Positions 1-7,889 of a DNA stretch of 11,820 nucleotides are shown here, piece by piece. Source of the stretch: an uncultured Eubacteriales bacterium (GTDB lineage Bacteria; Bacillota; Clostridia; Oscillospirales; Acutalibacteraceae). The notes below the pieces were generated by a model. It was not told the DNA's origin, did not search any database, and saw only the letters and a program-made list of their open reading frames with translations. Position numbers and translations under genes: made by a program. Every line of letters starts with the position of its first letter. The first letter of the stretch is position 1. Location of the stretch: positions 1-11,820 of the forward strand of contig ONPH01000021.1 of NCBI GenBank assembly GCA_900319655.1, in the 5' to 3' direction.

Positions 1-1012
1 CGCGGGTGTGGCGGAATCGGTTTTCAAAAATGTTTTCTATAAATACGGACGTTCCGTCGGCAACGCACGCCGCCGCCATTACAGGAGCCTGCGCGTCGGT
101 GGGGAATCCCGGATAAGGCATCGTGCTGACCGCCGCGAGCGGTTTGAGCCGTTCGGGTGCGCCGATCCTCAGCGTTGTGCCGCTTGATCTGATAACGCAG
201 CCCATATCCTCAAACACGGGTATGACCGCGCCGAGGTGAGCAGGAATAACGTCTGTCAGCGTTATTTCGGAGCCGGTAGCCGCCGCTGCCGACATAAAGG
301 TTGCCGCGGCTATTCTGTCGGGAATAATGCTGTGGGCGCAGCCCGAAAGCGAGCCCGTGCCCTCAATTAAAATTTCTCCCTCGCCTGCGCCGTAAATCCT
401 TGCTCCGCAGGAATTCAGGAAGTCTGCCAAATCGGCAATCTCAGGCTCTCTCGCGGCGTTTGTCAGCGTGGTTGCGCCGTGAGCGAGACACGCGGCGATA
501 ATGACCTGCTCCGTCGCGCCGACGCTCGGAAAGTCGAGCGAAATTTTCGCTCCGCTCAGTCCGTATGGCGCGCGGCAGTCGATACAGCCGCGGCGTTCGC
601 GGATTTCCGCTCCGAGCTTTTTAAGCGCCGAAAGGTGCATATCAATCGGTCTTAATCCGATTTCGCAGCCGCCGGGCAGGCTGAGCTTTGCCCTGCCTGT
701 TTTGGCGAGCACCGCGCCCAAAAATATGATTGAGCCGCGCGTTTTTCGCATGAGCGAATCGGGAACATCACAGCGGTTAAAGCCGTCGGTGTTAATCACG
801 AGGGTTTGACCGCTGCGCCCGGCTTTACAGCCGAGGTAACGAAGTATATTTACGGAATCCTCAACGTCGGAAAGGTCGGGACAGTTGTATAAAACGGTCT
901 CTCCCCTCGCGAGCAGTGTCGCCGAAAGGATAGGCAGAACGCTGTTTTTAGCGCCCTGAACACTTACCTCGCCCGACAGTTTTTTGCGTCCCGTAACAAG
1001 CAGCTTTGACAC
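1..1012 (-). CDS. murA: UDP-N-acetylglucosamine 1-carboxyvinyltransferase MurA (3' end cut by window)
   Basis: MurA transfers enolpyruvate from PEP to UDP-GlcNAc in the cytoplasm, the first committed step of peptidoglycan precursor synthesis. The 337 codons present cover all but roughly the last 80-90 residues of a usual ~420-residue enzyme. Key residues all sit one position after their E. coli counterparts: K22-N23 in QGAKNS, R92, C116 in LPGGCEIGLRP, R121, and D306 in GFPTDAQAP. C116 is the residue alkylated by fosfomycin, so the enzyme is expected to be sensitive at that site. The start is a GTG at 1012 with AGAGGG seven bases upstream. An in-frame TGA at 1042-1040 rules out a longer protein, and no in-frame ATG lies between. 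It follows murG by 55 bp with no terminator between, so it is probably the distal gene of the PBP-mraY-ftsW-murG unit. The function is secure from the motifs; the C-terminus is unseen. Confidence 0.96.
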   Translation of the reverse strand, partial: MSKLLVTGRKKLSGEVSVQGAKNSVLPILSATLLARGETVLYNCPDLSDVEDSVNILRYLGCKAGRSGQTLVINTDGFNRCDVPDSLMRKTRGSIIFLGAVLAKTGRAKLSLPGGCEIGLRPIDMHLSALKKLGAEIRERRGCIDCRAPYGLSGAKISLDFPSVGATEQVIIAACLAHGATTLTNAAREPEIADLADFLNSCGARIYGAGEGEILIEGTGSLSGCAHSIIPDRIAAATFMSAAAATGSEITLTDVIPAHLGAVIPVFEDMGCVIRSSGTTLRIGAPERLKPLAAVSTMPYPGFPTDAQAPVMAAACVADGTSVFIENIFENRFRHTR

Positions 1013-1067
1013 ACTAACACCCTCTAAATGAATCTCAGTTCATTTTATGCTGTCAGCGTGCCGAGTG

Positions 1068-2186
1068 TTAAACTAATTTAAGAACCTTTTTAACGACGGA
1101 ATAAATCCTTTCGTTGGCGTCGGTTATCGCCATTTTCTTGCAGTTTTCTCCGGTTTGACGGAGCTTTTCGGGGTTTCCGAGCATTGTGTCAACGGTGCTT
1201 ATGAGCGTTTCTCCGCTCAAATCGCTCTCCTCAATCAGCTCCGCAGCGCCCTTGTTTACAAGCGCCATGGCGTTGTGATACTGGTGGTTTTCCGCAACGT
1301 TCGGGGACGGAATAAGAATTGCCGGCTTGCCCATTGCCTGAATTTCGCTGAGCGTGATCGCTCCGGCACGGCAGATTACAAGGTCAGCCGCCGCCATACA
1401 CTCGTTCATATTGTCAATGTACGGTCTGATGTCGAGATTCGGGCACGAGGGCAGGTTAACACCCTTTTCGTTAAGCAATTCCAAAAACGATTCGTTGTTG
1501 CCGCCGTAGGCGTGTATATGCTGGTATTTACCGTCAGCAGCGCTCCTCGCGATAAGCTCAGCCGCGGCTTCGTTAACCCTTTGAGCGCCTAAGCTTCCGC
1601 CGAACGACAGCACAAGCGGACGGTTATCAAGCCCGAGCTTTTCACGCGATTTTTGCTTATCTGCGGTCAAAATCTCTCCGCGGACAGGGTTGCCGGTAAT
1701 TACAACATCGGCGTTTTGAAAGTATTTTTTTGCGGCTTCAACCGCAACCATAACCTTTTTTACGCGGCGCGAGAGCATTTTATTGGTAACGCCGGGATAG
1801 GCGTTTTGCTCGTGAATAATGCAGGGAATTCCCATCTTTGCCGCGGTGCGGACAACAGGTCCCGAAACGTAGCCGCCTGTGCCGATACAGATATCGGGAG
1901 CGAATTCCGCGATAATCTTCTTTGCCTCAGCCGAGGAAGTAAAGGTTCTCTTAACGGTTTTTGCGTTAGCGACCATACTCTTTGGCGACAGGCTGCGCTG
2001 AAAACCGCTGATTGTGATTGACTTTATATCATAGCCTGCGTTTTTTACAAGGCGCTGTTCCATACCGGTTTTGTTGCCGATAAAAAGGATTTGAGCCTCG
2101 GGCTGTTTTTGCTTTATATACCCTGCAATTGCCAATGCCGGGTTGATGTGGCCGGCGGTTCCGCCGCCTGCGAGCAGTACCTTCAT
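1068..2186 (-). CDS. murG: UDP-GlcNAc:lipid I N-acetylglucosaminyltransferase MurG
   Basis: MurG is a peripheral membrane GT-B glycosyltransferase that adds GlcNAc to lipid I on the inner membrane face, giving lipid II. The predicted protein has 372 residues, a normal length. It shows the N-terminal glycine-rich lipid I-binding loop GGGTAGHINP (residues 7-16), then GTGGYVSGP and HEQNAYPG. The C-terminal nucleotide-binding half has SFGGSLGAQRVN, RAGAITLSEIQAMGKP and NHQYHNA. I chose the ATG at 2186 because AAAGGAGT (2198-2191) lies just upstream and the protein then begins MKVLLAGGG, as the family does. The frame stays open to 2231, but those extra 15 codons would swallow the ribosome binding site. 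It lies between ftsW (78 bp upstream) and murA (55 bp downstream), so lipid II synthesis is co-expressed with the enzymes that use it. Confidence 0.97.
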   Translation of the reverse strand: MKVLLAGGGTAGHINPALAIAGYIKQKQPEAQILFIGNKTGMEQRLVKNAGYDIKSITISGFQRSLSPKSMVANAKTVKRTFTSSAEAKKIIAEFAPDICIGTGGYVSGPVVRTAAKMGIPCIIHEQNAYPGVTNKMLSRRVKKVMVAVEAAKKYFQNADVVITGNPVRGEILTADKQKSREKLGLDNRPLVLSFGGSLGAQRVNEAAAELIARSAADGKYQHIHAYGGNNESFLELLNEKGVNLPSCPNLDIRPYIDNMNECMAAADLVICRAGAITLSEIQAMGKPAILIPSPNVAENHQYHNAMALVNKGAAELIEESDLSGETLISTVDTMLGNPEKLRQTGENCKKMAITDANERIYSVVKKVLKLV

Positions 2187-2214
2187 ATTTACTCCTTTAA
2201 AAGCCCTTCTGCCC

Positions 2215-2242
2215 GCGGCGTTTTCGCGCAAAAACGCGCCGC
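2215..2242. repeat. GC-rich inverted repeat in the ftsW-murG gap
   Basis: On the plus strand GCGGCG (2215-2220) plus TTTT (2221-2224) pairs with AAAA (2231-2234) plus CGCCGC (2237-2242). A two-base bulge (2235-2236) and a six-base loop remain. In the murG mRNA leader the hairpin would end about 17 bases before the Shine-Dalgarno sequence. No U-run follows, so it is not an intrinsic terminator. It could stabilise mRNA or mark processing between ftsW and murG; the function is unknown. Confidence 0.4.
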
Positions 2243-2264
2243 CGAAGGCATAGGTGGGTTTAAA

Positions 2265-3524
2265 CTATGTTCTTTCAATATTTGCCGTGCGCGAGATTGA
2301 AAGCACAATGCCCATCTGCGCCAGCAGCATAATCAGCGAGCTGCCGCCGTAGCTGAAGAACGGCAGGCTGATACCGGTGTTCGGCAGCCAGTCGGTGATA
2401 ACCAGAATGTTCAGGACAACCTGAATACCAATCTGCGAGGTAAGTCCTATTCCGAGCAGCTTGCCGAATTTATCCTTTGCTCTGAGCGAGAGCGTAATGC
2501 CGCGCCAGATAAGCAAAGCAAAAATGAGCAGAATAATCGCCGCGCCGATAAGACCGAGCTCCTCGACGACAACCGCGAAGATAAAGTCGTTCTGCGGTTC
2601 GGGAATGTAGAGGTACTTCTGCCTTGACTGGCCGAGACCGAGTCCCCAAAGCCTGCCCGAGCCGATTGCGTATAGCGAATTTCGCGTTTGGTAGGTGTCC
2701 CACCACATATCGTCGTCGGTGTATTCAAGCGCCTGTCCCCAGCCTGCCATACGGCTCATGGCGTAGGACAATCCGCCTGTTACAGCCAAAATCAAAATCA
2801 ATCCGAGCAATATGCCGCCTGCTATGACCAGGTACTTTGTTTTCATTCCGCCTATGTAAAGCATAAGCACGGTGAGTATACCGATGATTACGATACCCGA
2901 GTAGTGCGGCTCCAAAAGCAGCAGCACCGCGATTGAGCCAAAAACTATAATACCCGGCAAAATGCTGAATTTCGGGAGTTCCATTTTGTTGTAATATTTA
3001 CTTGCCCAGTGAGCGAAAAACAAAATTACGCCCAGCTTGGCAATCTCAGACGGCTGAATGTTAAACATACCGAGGGGAATCCAACGCTTTACGCCGCCCT
3101 CGCCTGCCGGAAGAACAAGCACTATCAGCAGCGAAAAATACGCAACGCCCAAAACAATCGGCGCTATCTTGTGCAGCTTATTGTAATTCAAAAACGACAT
3201 CGCAACCATCGCGATTAAGCCGATTACAATAAAGATTATCTGCCTGATAAGGTAGTAGTAGCTGTCGCCTTGGGTGTAGTACGAGAAGGCGTAGCTTGCC
3301 GAGAACATCATTATTGTTCCGATAGTGAGCAGAACAAGCAGGATAATGCAGAACGGCAAATCAATGCCCATTCCGATGCCGAACCACTTGGCGTTTTTCA
3401 TCTTACGCTTACGCGACGGTCTTACAAAAAGCCTTTCCTTTTGCGCCTGCTGATCTCTTTGATACTCCTCATCATAGATACGGTTGACGTCCGCCTGAAA
3501 TATCATTCTTTTTTTTGGAGCCAT
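2265..3524 (-). CDS. ftsW: SEDS-family peptidoglycan glycosyltransferase FtsW (SpoVE-like)
   Basis: This polytopic SEDS protein polymerises lipid II into glycan strands, normally together with the division-specific class B PBP encoded upstream. The 419 residues contain many hydrophobic helices from about residue 53 on. SEDS landmarks are GGVKRWIPLG (W148, matching the conserved Trp of RodA), FNIQPSEIAKLG (154-165), PEPQNDFIFAVVVEELG (D313 in the position of the catalytic Asp of FtsW/RodA) and the C-terminal GISLPFFSYGGSS (384-396). About 50 charged, mostly basic residues precede the first helix, more than the short cytoplasmic tail usual in this family. The ATG at 3524 has TTTGGAGGA just upstream. 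Sitting between mraY and murG favours FtsW over RodA. In a spore-former the gene could also serve the SpoVE role, which sequence alone cannot decide. Confidence 0.95.
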   Translation of the reverse strand: MAPKKRMIFQADVNRIYDEEYQRDQQAQKERLFVRPSRKRKMKNAKWFGIGMGIDLPFCIILLVLLTIGTIMMFSASYAFSYYTQGDSYYYLIRQIIFIVIGLIAMVAMSFLNYNKLHKIAPIVLGVAYFSLLIVLVLPAGEGGVKRWIPLGMFNIQPSEIAKLGVILFFAHWASKYYNKMELPKFSILPGIIVFGSIAVLLLLEPHYSGIVIIGILTVLMLYIGGMKTKYLVIAGGILLGLILILAVTGGLSYAMSRMAGWGQALEYTDDDMWWDTYQTRNSLYAIGSGRLWGLGLGQSRQKYLYIPEPQNDFIFAVVVEELGLIGAAIILLIFALLIWRGITLSLRAKDKFGKLLGIGLTSQIGIQVVLNILVITDWLPNTGISLPFFSYGGSSLIMLLAQMGIVLSISRTANIERT

Positions 3525-3567
3525 TATTCATCCTCCAAACAACGATGTTTTATATGATTAATTAAAA

Positions 3568-4593
3568 TTATCCGAATAGTACCAAAACAAAAGACAATGC
3601 TCCGAAAACTGCCGTAACGGCGCTGAACACCGCCACGATTTTAACCTCGCTCCAGCCGCACATCTCAAAATGGTGGTGAATCGGGCTCATCTTGAACAAT
3701 CTTTTTCCGTGGGTAAGCTTAAAGTAGCTTACCTGAAGAATAACCGAGAACATCTCGCAGAGGTAAACGATTCCGAGCGGCAAGAGCAGAATCGGCATTC
3801 TTATCGCAAATGCCAGTCCGCACACCATTCCGCCGAGGAAGAGCGAGCCGGTGTCGCCCATAAATACCTTTGCAGGGTGGAAGTTCCAAACGAGGAAGCC
3901 GAGGCATGCGCCTGCGACAGCCGCGCTGAGTGCGGTAACGCCGAGGTAGTAAAGCCTGCTTGCGATAAGCATAACCGCCACTGCTACGAAGAATGTTACC
4001 GAGCCGTCAAGACCGTCGATACCGTCGGTGAGGTTAACGGCGTTTACAATTCCGACAATTACAATTGCCGAGATAATATAATAGAAAAATCCTAAGTCAA
4101 CATTGCCGACAAACGGAATATAGGTGCTTGTTCCGCAGCCCGAAAATCCCAAAACAGCGAGATAAACGGCGGCTACCGCAAACTGGAGCAAAAGCTTCTG
4201 TGCGGCTGTAAGGCCGAGATTGCGCTTTTTTGCAACCTTTGTGTAGTCGTCGATAAAGCCGATTAAGCCGTTTGCAAGCGCAAGTCCGAGACCTGCGAAG
4301 ATGTAAATTGCCTCGCCGTGGATATCCGCGAAGAATGTTGTTACAAACTGTGCGCCGAACATCACATACAAAACCGTGCTGACGATTCCGACAACCACGC
4401 TGGCGAGTATAAACATTATACCGCCCATAATCGGAGTGCCCTGCTTACCCTTGTGCCACTGCGGACCTTCCTCGAGAATTGTCTGTCCGAAGTTTATTTT
4501 GTGCAGATACGGGATTAAATACTTACCCGTTACGGCGGAAATTATAAATGCAAGTACCGCCGCCGCAAACGTCCATATTCCGTAAACTATCAT
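3568..4593 (-). CDS. mraY: Phospho-N-acetylmuramoyl-pentapeptide-transferase MraY
   Basis: MraY is an integral membrane enzyme that moves phospho-MurNAc-pentapeptide from UDP to undecaprenyl phosphate, forming lipid I. The 341 residues are hydrophobic throughout. They carry the family signatures: FIDDYTK (D115-D116), [11 protein letters not shown] (187-197), [18 protein letters not shown] (D247, a catalytic/Mg-binding Asp) and the cytoplasmic histidine loop [14 protein letters not shown] (H306-H308). The ATG at 4593 follows AAAGGAA at about 10 bases. It starts 39 bp after the PBP gene and ends 43 bp before ftsW, consistent with one operon. In many Bacillota murD stands between mraY and ftsW; here nothing does. 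Confidence 0.97.
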   Translation of the reverse strand: MIVYGIWTFAAAVLAFIISAVTGKYLIPYLHKINFGQTILEEGPQWHKGKQGTPIMGGIMFILASVVVGIVSTVLYVMFGAQFVTTFFADIHGEAIYIFAGLGLALANGLIGFIDDYTKVAKKRNLGLTAAQKLLLQFAVAAVYLAVLGFSGCGTSTYIPFVGNVDLGFFYYIISAIVIVGIVNAVNLTDGIDGLDGSVTFFVAVAVMLIASRLYYLGVTALSAAVAGACLGFLVWNFHPAKVFMGDTGSLFLGGMVCGLAFAIRMPILLLPLGIVYLCEMFSVILQVSYFKLTHGKRLFKMSPIHHHFEMCGWSEVKIVAVFSAVTAVFGALSFVLVLFG

Positions 4594-4632
4594 TCTTTTT
4601 TCGTTCCTTTCATATATAACGCCGGAAACGCG

Positions 4633-6909
4633 CTAATCGTTAAAGCCGGTGTCGGTTGACGCCTCAAAGGTAACCGTGATTACCGTACCCGGAGCTACCT
4701 CGGTACCCTCGGGGATATCCTGAGCCACCGCAAGTCCGCCGGAGCTTACCGCGCCGTCGAAGTTGACGTTCAAATCGTAGCCTGCCGCAACCTGATTTAC
4801 ATAGGAAGCGGTGTTTTCTAGGAAGTTCGGAACCGTTACCTTCTCTGTCCTGCTCTCCTCGTCGGTGTACAGCACAATGCTGCCGCCCGGAGATAGCTTA
4901 GAAGCAACTGCCGGAAGCTGCGAGAGAACCTTGTCGCCCGAGCCCTTGACCGTGCAGGTGAAGCCGTCGTTTTCTACCGCCTTCTTCGCCTCTTCAAGCG
5001 AAAGTCCTGTGTAGTCGCCTGCGGATACGTCGATAAACGCCAAATCCTCCTCCTTGTAATCGGTCTTGATTTCAAGGTAAGGCAGAACCTCAGTCATAAT
5101 ATTGATGAATACAGGCGATGATACCTGTGAGCCGTAGTAGGCGCCGCCGTCGGGAGTATCGAAGAACACGAGCATCGCGATTTGCGGATCGTCCGCCGGA
5201 GCGTAGCCGCAGAACGAAGCGATGTAGTCCTTACCGAAGCCACTGACGGGCTCCTCAACGCCGATTTTCTCGGAAGTACCGGTCTTGCCGGCTACCTTAT
5301 AACCTGCTACATAACCTGCCGTAGCGCCTGCGGTCTCGGTGTTGTAGCCGAGAATTTCGTTGAGCTTGTCGGAGGTTTCCTTTGAGATAACCTGACGCTT
5401 AACCTTCTTTTCAACGTTTTTGATAACGTTGCCCTTGGCGTCGGTGATTTTTGAAACAACATACGGCTGCAAAACATAGCCGCCGTTTGAAACCGCCGCG
5501 CAGGCGGTAATCATACTGATAGGTGTGATTGAGAAGTTCTGACCGAACGAGGCAACCGCCAAGTCGACCATACTCATCGTGCCCTCGGGCCAGAAGCTGT
5601 CGTCAGCCTCGCCCGGGAGGTCAATTCCGCTCTTTTCGGCAAAGCCGAAGCCGCGGTAATAATCCCTGAACTTGTTCATTCCGACGAGCTGTCCGATTTG
5701 GATGAACGCCGGGTTACAGGAGTTACAGATTGCCTGGGTAAAGTTCTGGTTTCCGTGACCGCCGAGAGCGTGGCAGTTAATCGTCTTGTCGTCTACAACA
5801 TACGATCCGCCGCAGGCAAAGTTTGTTTCGTCATTGACCTTGCCTTCTTCGAGAGCCATTGAAGCGGTACACATCTTAAATACCGAACCGGGCATATATG
5901 TATCGGCAACCGCCTTGTTACGCCACATTGCCGACAGCGCCTCACCCTCAGCCTTTTCGCGCTCCTTTTCGGGGAGCTCGTTGATTTTTTGCTGGGTTTC
6001 CTGGGGCAGTGTGTACGGGTCATTGAGGTTGTAGCCGTTAGCCGTAACCATCGCCAGAATAGCGCCTGTGTTAACGTCCATCGCGATACATACCGCGCGG
6101 TTTTTAACGTTATTTTCCTCAATGCCCTGCGCCATATATTTTTCGCAGATTGACTGGATTGTTTCGTCAATAGTGAGGTAGATGTTGTTGCCGTCCTCTG
6201 CCTCTATATTTTGCTCGTATTGGAACGGCATATTCGTTCCTCTGGCGTCTCCGGCGGTGACAATTCGTCCCGGAGTGCCTGCGAGGTAGTCGTCGTACTT
6301 AAACTCTACGCCTTCAAGTCCCTGTTCGTCCGCGCCGGTAAAGCCGATTACGCAGGAGGCGAGTTCCTCCTTGGGATAGTAACGCTTGTAGTCGTCAAGG
6401 AGCTGGATAACGCCGTCGCAGTCGTATTCCTTTGACAGTTTATCCATCAGCGCCATTACCTGATCGCGCGCTTCAACCTCGATTTTGCGCTTTACAACAA
6501 CGTAGTAGCTTTTCTGCTGGGTTTTTTCGAGGACGTTTTGATAGTCGACGCCCAAAATTTCGGACAGTCCGCTCGCCGCCGCCTCACGCTGTCTGTCCTC
6601 CTTGAAGTTTATAGGAGACAGCACGACCTGCCACGCCGAGGCGCTTTCCGCAAGCACCTTGCCGTTGGTGTCATAGATTGTTCCGCGCTTGGCGTTGATT
6701 GTCGTGTCGCGGAGCATCTGGCTTACGGCGGATTCCTGAAGCGAGCTTCCCTGAACAAGCGTCAGGAAGGAAAGTCTGATCAGCGCCGCGCCGAAGCCGA
6801 TTACAAGTATTACGATTATGAGCACCGCCGTGCGCTGTCTGAGCCTTTGGTTAGGGCCGAGCTCGGCGCGTTTTTTGGTGCTTCTTACCTTTTTTTCATT
6901 ATCTTCCAA
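4633..6909 (-). CDS. spoVD: Class B penicillin-binding protein with two PASTA repeats (SpoVD/FtsI type)
   Basis: This division or sporulation transpeptidase cross-links septal peptidoglycan and works with the FtsW encoded downstream. Of its 758 residues, about 27 are cytoplasmic, followed by one membrane anchor (~28-50). The PBP dimerisation domain starts near RGTIYDTNGKVLAES (75-89). The transpeptidase has all three motifs: S342-V-F-K345, S397-C-N399 and K542-T-G-T545. Two C-terminal PASTA repeats follow (~629-684 and ~689-747), the second with VPNFLENT and IPEGTEVAPGTVI. A charged stretch of roughly 15 extra residues (~302-325) precedes the active serine compared with B. subtilis SpoVD as I recall it. 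The start is a TTG at 6909 with AAAGGAG seven bases upstream; the nearby ATG is out of frame and the next in-frame Met is residue 65. PASTA repeats favour SpoVD-type naming, but as the only PBP in the cluster it may be the vegetative FtsI. Confidence 0.95.
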   Translation of the reverse strand: MEDNEKKVRSTKKRAELGPNQRLRQRTAVLIIVILVIGFGAALIRLSFLTLVQGSSLQESAVSQMLRDTTINAKRGTIYDTNGKVLAESASAWQVVLSPINFKEDRQREAAASGLSEILGVDYQNVLEKTQQKSYYVVVKRKIEVEARDQVMALMDKLSKEYDCDGVIQLLDDYKRYYPKEELASCVIGFTGADEQGLEGVEFKYDDYLAGTPGRIVTAGDARGTNMPFQYEQNIEAEDGNNIYLTIDETIQSICEKYMAQGIEENNVKNRAVCIAMDVNTGAILAMVTANGYNLNDPYTLPQETQQKINELPEKEREKAEGEALSAMWRNKAVADTYMPGSVFKMCTASMALEEGKVNDETNFACGGSYVVDDKTINCHALGGHGNQNFTQAICNSCNPAFIQIGQLVGMNKFRDYYRGFGFAEKSGIDLPGEADDSFWPEGTMSMVDLAVASFGQNFSITPISMITACAAVSNGGYVLQPYVVSKITDAKGNVIKNVEKKVKRQVISKETSDKLNEILGYNTETAGATAGYVAGYKVAGKTGTSEKIGVEEPVSGFGKDYIASFCGYAPADDPQIAMLVFFDTPDGGAYYGSQVSSPVFINIMTEVLPYLEIKTDYKEEDLAFIDVSAGDYTGLSLEEAKKAVENDGFTCTVKGSGDKVLSQLPAVASKLSPGGSIVLYTDEESRTEKVTVPNFLENTASYVNQVAAGYDLNVNFDGAVSSGGLAVAQDIPEGTEVAPGTVITVTFEASTDTGFND

Positions 6910-6929
6910 AATAAAACTCCTTTACAGAG

Positions 6930-6960
6930 ATTATAATGATGTAGTTAAATGGAATATTTT
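6930..6960 (-). promoter_or_regulatory. Candidate promoter for the PBP-mraY-ftsW-murG-murA unit
   Basis: A perfect TATAAT lies at 6935-6930, but no TTGACA-like -35 stands 15-19 bases upstream. The sequence AAAATATT (6960-6953), 14 bases before CATTATAAT (6938-6930), loosely resembles the -35 of B. subtilis sigma-E promoters; the -10 match is only partial. Initiation from this -10 would put the transcript start around 6923, at the Shine-Dalgarno sequence itself. A promoter is expected somewhere in 6910-7050 because a terminator closes ftsL upstream, but this exact placement is uncertain. Confidence 0.3.
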
Positions 6961-7004
6961 GGGCAAGTAACGGTTTTTCGACAAATAACGCGCCGAAATA
7001 TTCC
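6951..7004. repeat. Nine-base inverted repeat upstream of the PBP gene
   Basis: GGAATATTT at 6951-6959 and AAATATTCC at 6996-7004 are perfect inverted copies 36 bases apart. The pairing extends inward by two G-C pairs past one mismatch. Just beyond it, CAAATTC occurs twice ten bases apart (7004-7010 and 7014-7020) as a direct repeat. Together they fill most of the gap between the ftsL terminator and the PBP gene. They could form a leader RNA stem or a protein-binding site; no known regulator is recognised. Confidence 0.5.
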
Positions 7005-7050
7005 AAATTCAGTCAAATTCAATCATACATATGCAGGTCGAACTAACTGC

Positions 7051-7082
7051 AAAAAGAGAGCCAAGACTTTGTCTTAACTCTC
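7051..7082 (-). terminator. Intrinsic terminator after ftsL
   Basis: Read on the minus strand, GAGAGTTAAGAC pairs with GTCTTGGCTCTC over 12 base pairs (two G-U) around an AAA loop, followed at once by TTTTT. It starts 34 bases after the ftsL stop codon and should end the ftsL transcript before the PBP gene. That split is unusual inside a dcw cluster. Confidence 0.88.
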
Positions 7083-7116
7083 ATTTTCATTATAATATAT
7101 TAAATTCTAATGAATG

Positions 7117-7656
7117 TTATGACCAAAGATTTTTAATTGACTCAATAAACTGAGTGAAAATATTTTCACCTTTCTGAGCAGAAACCTCTGCTTTGTCGCC
7201 GCTCTCAATAGAAACAAATTCCTTTTGAGCGTTTGAGGCTTTGGTCATACCAAGCACCTCGGTTGCGTGCTTTTCAATTTCCGCGTTCGAGAGGCTTGCC
7301 TCCAGCTTCATCTGGTTCTGAGTGTAAATACTCTGAGTATCCGCCAACGTCTCCTGCGCTGAAATAATCTTTTGGTTAAGCTCGGTAAGCTGAACCTGAC
7401 CAACGATGATTGCGCCGATAACAAATGTTACTACTGCCGCGCATAAACCGCCGATAATAAGCTTTACAGGGTTGTGCTTGCGGCGTCTTGCCTTGTTGAT
7501 ATCGTCCTCAGAGAACTCAACTATTTTAGTTTTCTGTTTTTTCTTAACCTTTCTTACGGGCTCGTCTTCAAGCTCTCTTGCGGGAGCGGCCGAGGTGTAA
7601 ACCTCGTCGTCAAAAAGACTTAAGTCGTAAGCGGCATTGTTATTCTCATATGCCAT
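7117..7656 (-). CDS. ftsL: Cell division protein FtsL (septum-formation initiator/DivIC-like)
   Basis: A bitopic membrane protein of 179 residues with FtsL topology. The cytoplasmic part has an acidic start (1-32) and basic clusters (35-44 and 57-65). A single membrane helix spans about 64-86, and an extracellular coiled coil about 88-130 holds the repeated pattern LTELNQKIISAQETLADTQ. A conserved-looking region EIEKHATEVLGM follows. FtsL bridges the FtsB/DivIC and FtsQ/DivIB partners to the FtsW-PBP synthase. Identification rests on topology, the coiled coil and position between rsmH and the PBP gene, since FtsL sequences diverge strongly. It is longer than the ~117 residues of B. subtilis FtsL at both ends. 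The ATG at 7656 has AAGGTG seven bases upstream; that element lies in a small GCAC-AAG-GTGC hairpin that might weaken initiation. Its own promoter and terminator make it look monocistronic. Confidence 0.82.
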   Translation of the reverse strand: MAYENNNAAYDLSLFDDEVYTSAAPARELEDEPVRKVKKKQKTKIVEFSEDDINKARRRKHNPVKLIIGGLCAAVVTFVIGAIIVGQVQLTELNQKIISAQETLADTQSIYTQNQMKLEASLSNAEIEKHATEVLGMTKASNAQKEFVSIESGDKAEVSAQKGENIFTQFIESIKNLWS

Positions 7657-7785
7657 TGGACTGCACCTTGTGCCTTTCTACTATCAAAAATTTTCATAAA
7701 ACACACTAAATTCTGCTTTATATTTCTATAAAACAAAAAAGTTTCAAAATTTTAACAATTTCGTTTCTACAAATAACACACAATC

Positions 7786-7803
7786 TGTCCGATTTCACGG
7801 ACA
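7786..7803. repeat. Short inverted repeat in the ftsL leader
   Basis: TGTCCG (7786-7791) and CGGACA (7798-7803) form a six-base inverted repeat around ATTTCA. It is a GC-rich island in an otherwise very AT-rich leader. No U-run follows on the transcribed strand, so it is not a terminator. It may be a leader hairpin or operator. Confidence 0.4.
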
Positions 7804-7847
7804 TTTCTCAGAAAATGGAACATTTAGTGATTACATTTTCTTAAAAC

Positions 7848-7880
7848 ACAACCGGTTGTAGTTGTAACATAATTTACAAC
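7848..7880. promoter_or_regulatory. Cluster of ACAAC/GTTGT half-sites just downstream of the ftsL promoter
   Basis: Two inverted repeats adjoin: the perfect 12-base palindrome ACAACCGGTTGT (7848-7859) and GTTGTAA-cataat-TTACAAC (7861-7880). Four ACAAC/GTTGT half-sites thus lie in 33 bases. Given the predicted start near 7883, they cover about +4 to +36 of the transcript. This is where a repressor would block transcription, or where alternative RNA stems could form. The matching regulator is not recognised; the repeats themselves are plain in the sequence. Confidence 0.5.
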
Positions 7881-7889
7881 TTTGTTATA

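Noticed and set aside
501..809. Plus-strand open frame inside murA
   Set aside because: It is the antisense shadow of a conserved enzyme, with low-complexity translation and no ribosome binding site.
2187..2231. Upstream extension of murG by 15 codons
   Set aside because: The extension would cover the strong AAAGGAGT ribosome binding site and half of an inverted repeat, and MurG proteins begin at the MKVLLAGGG position.
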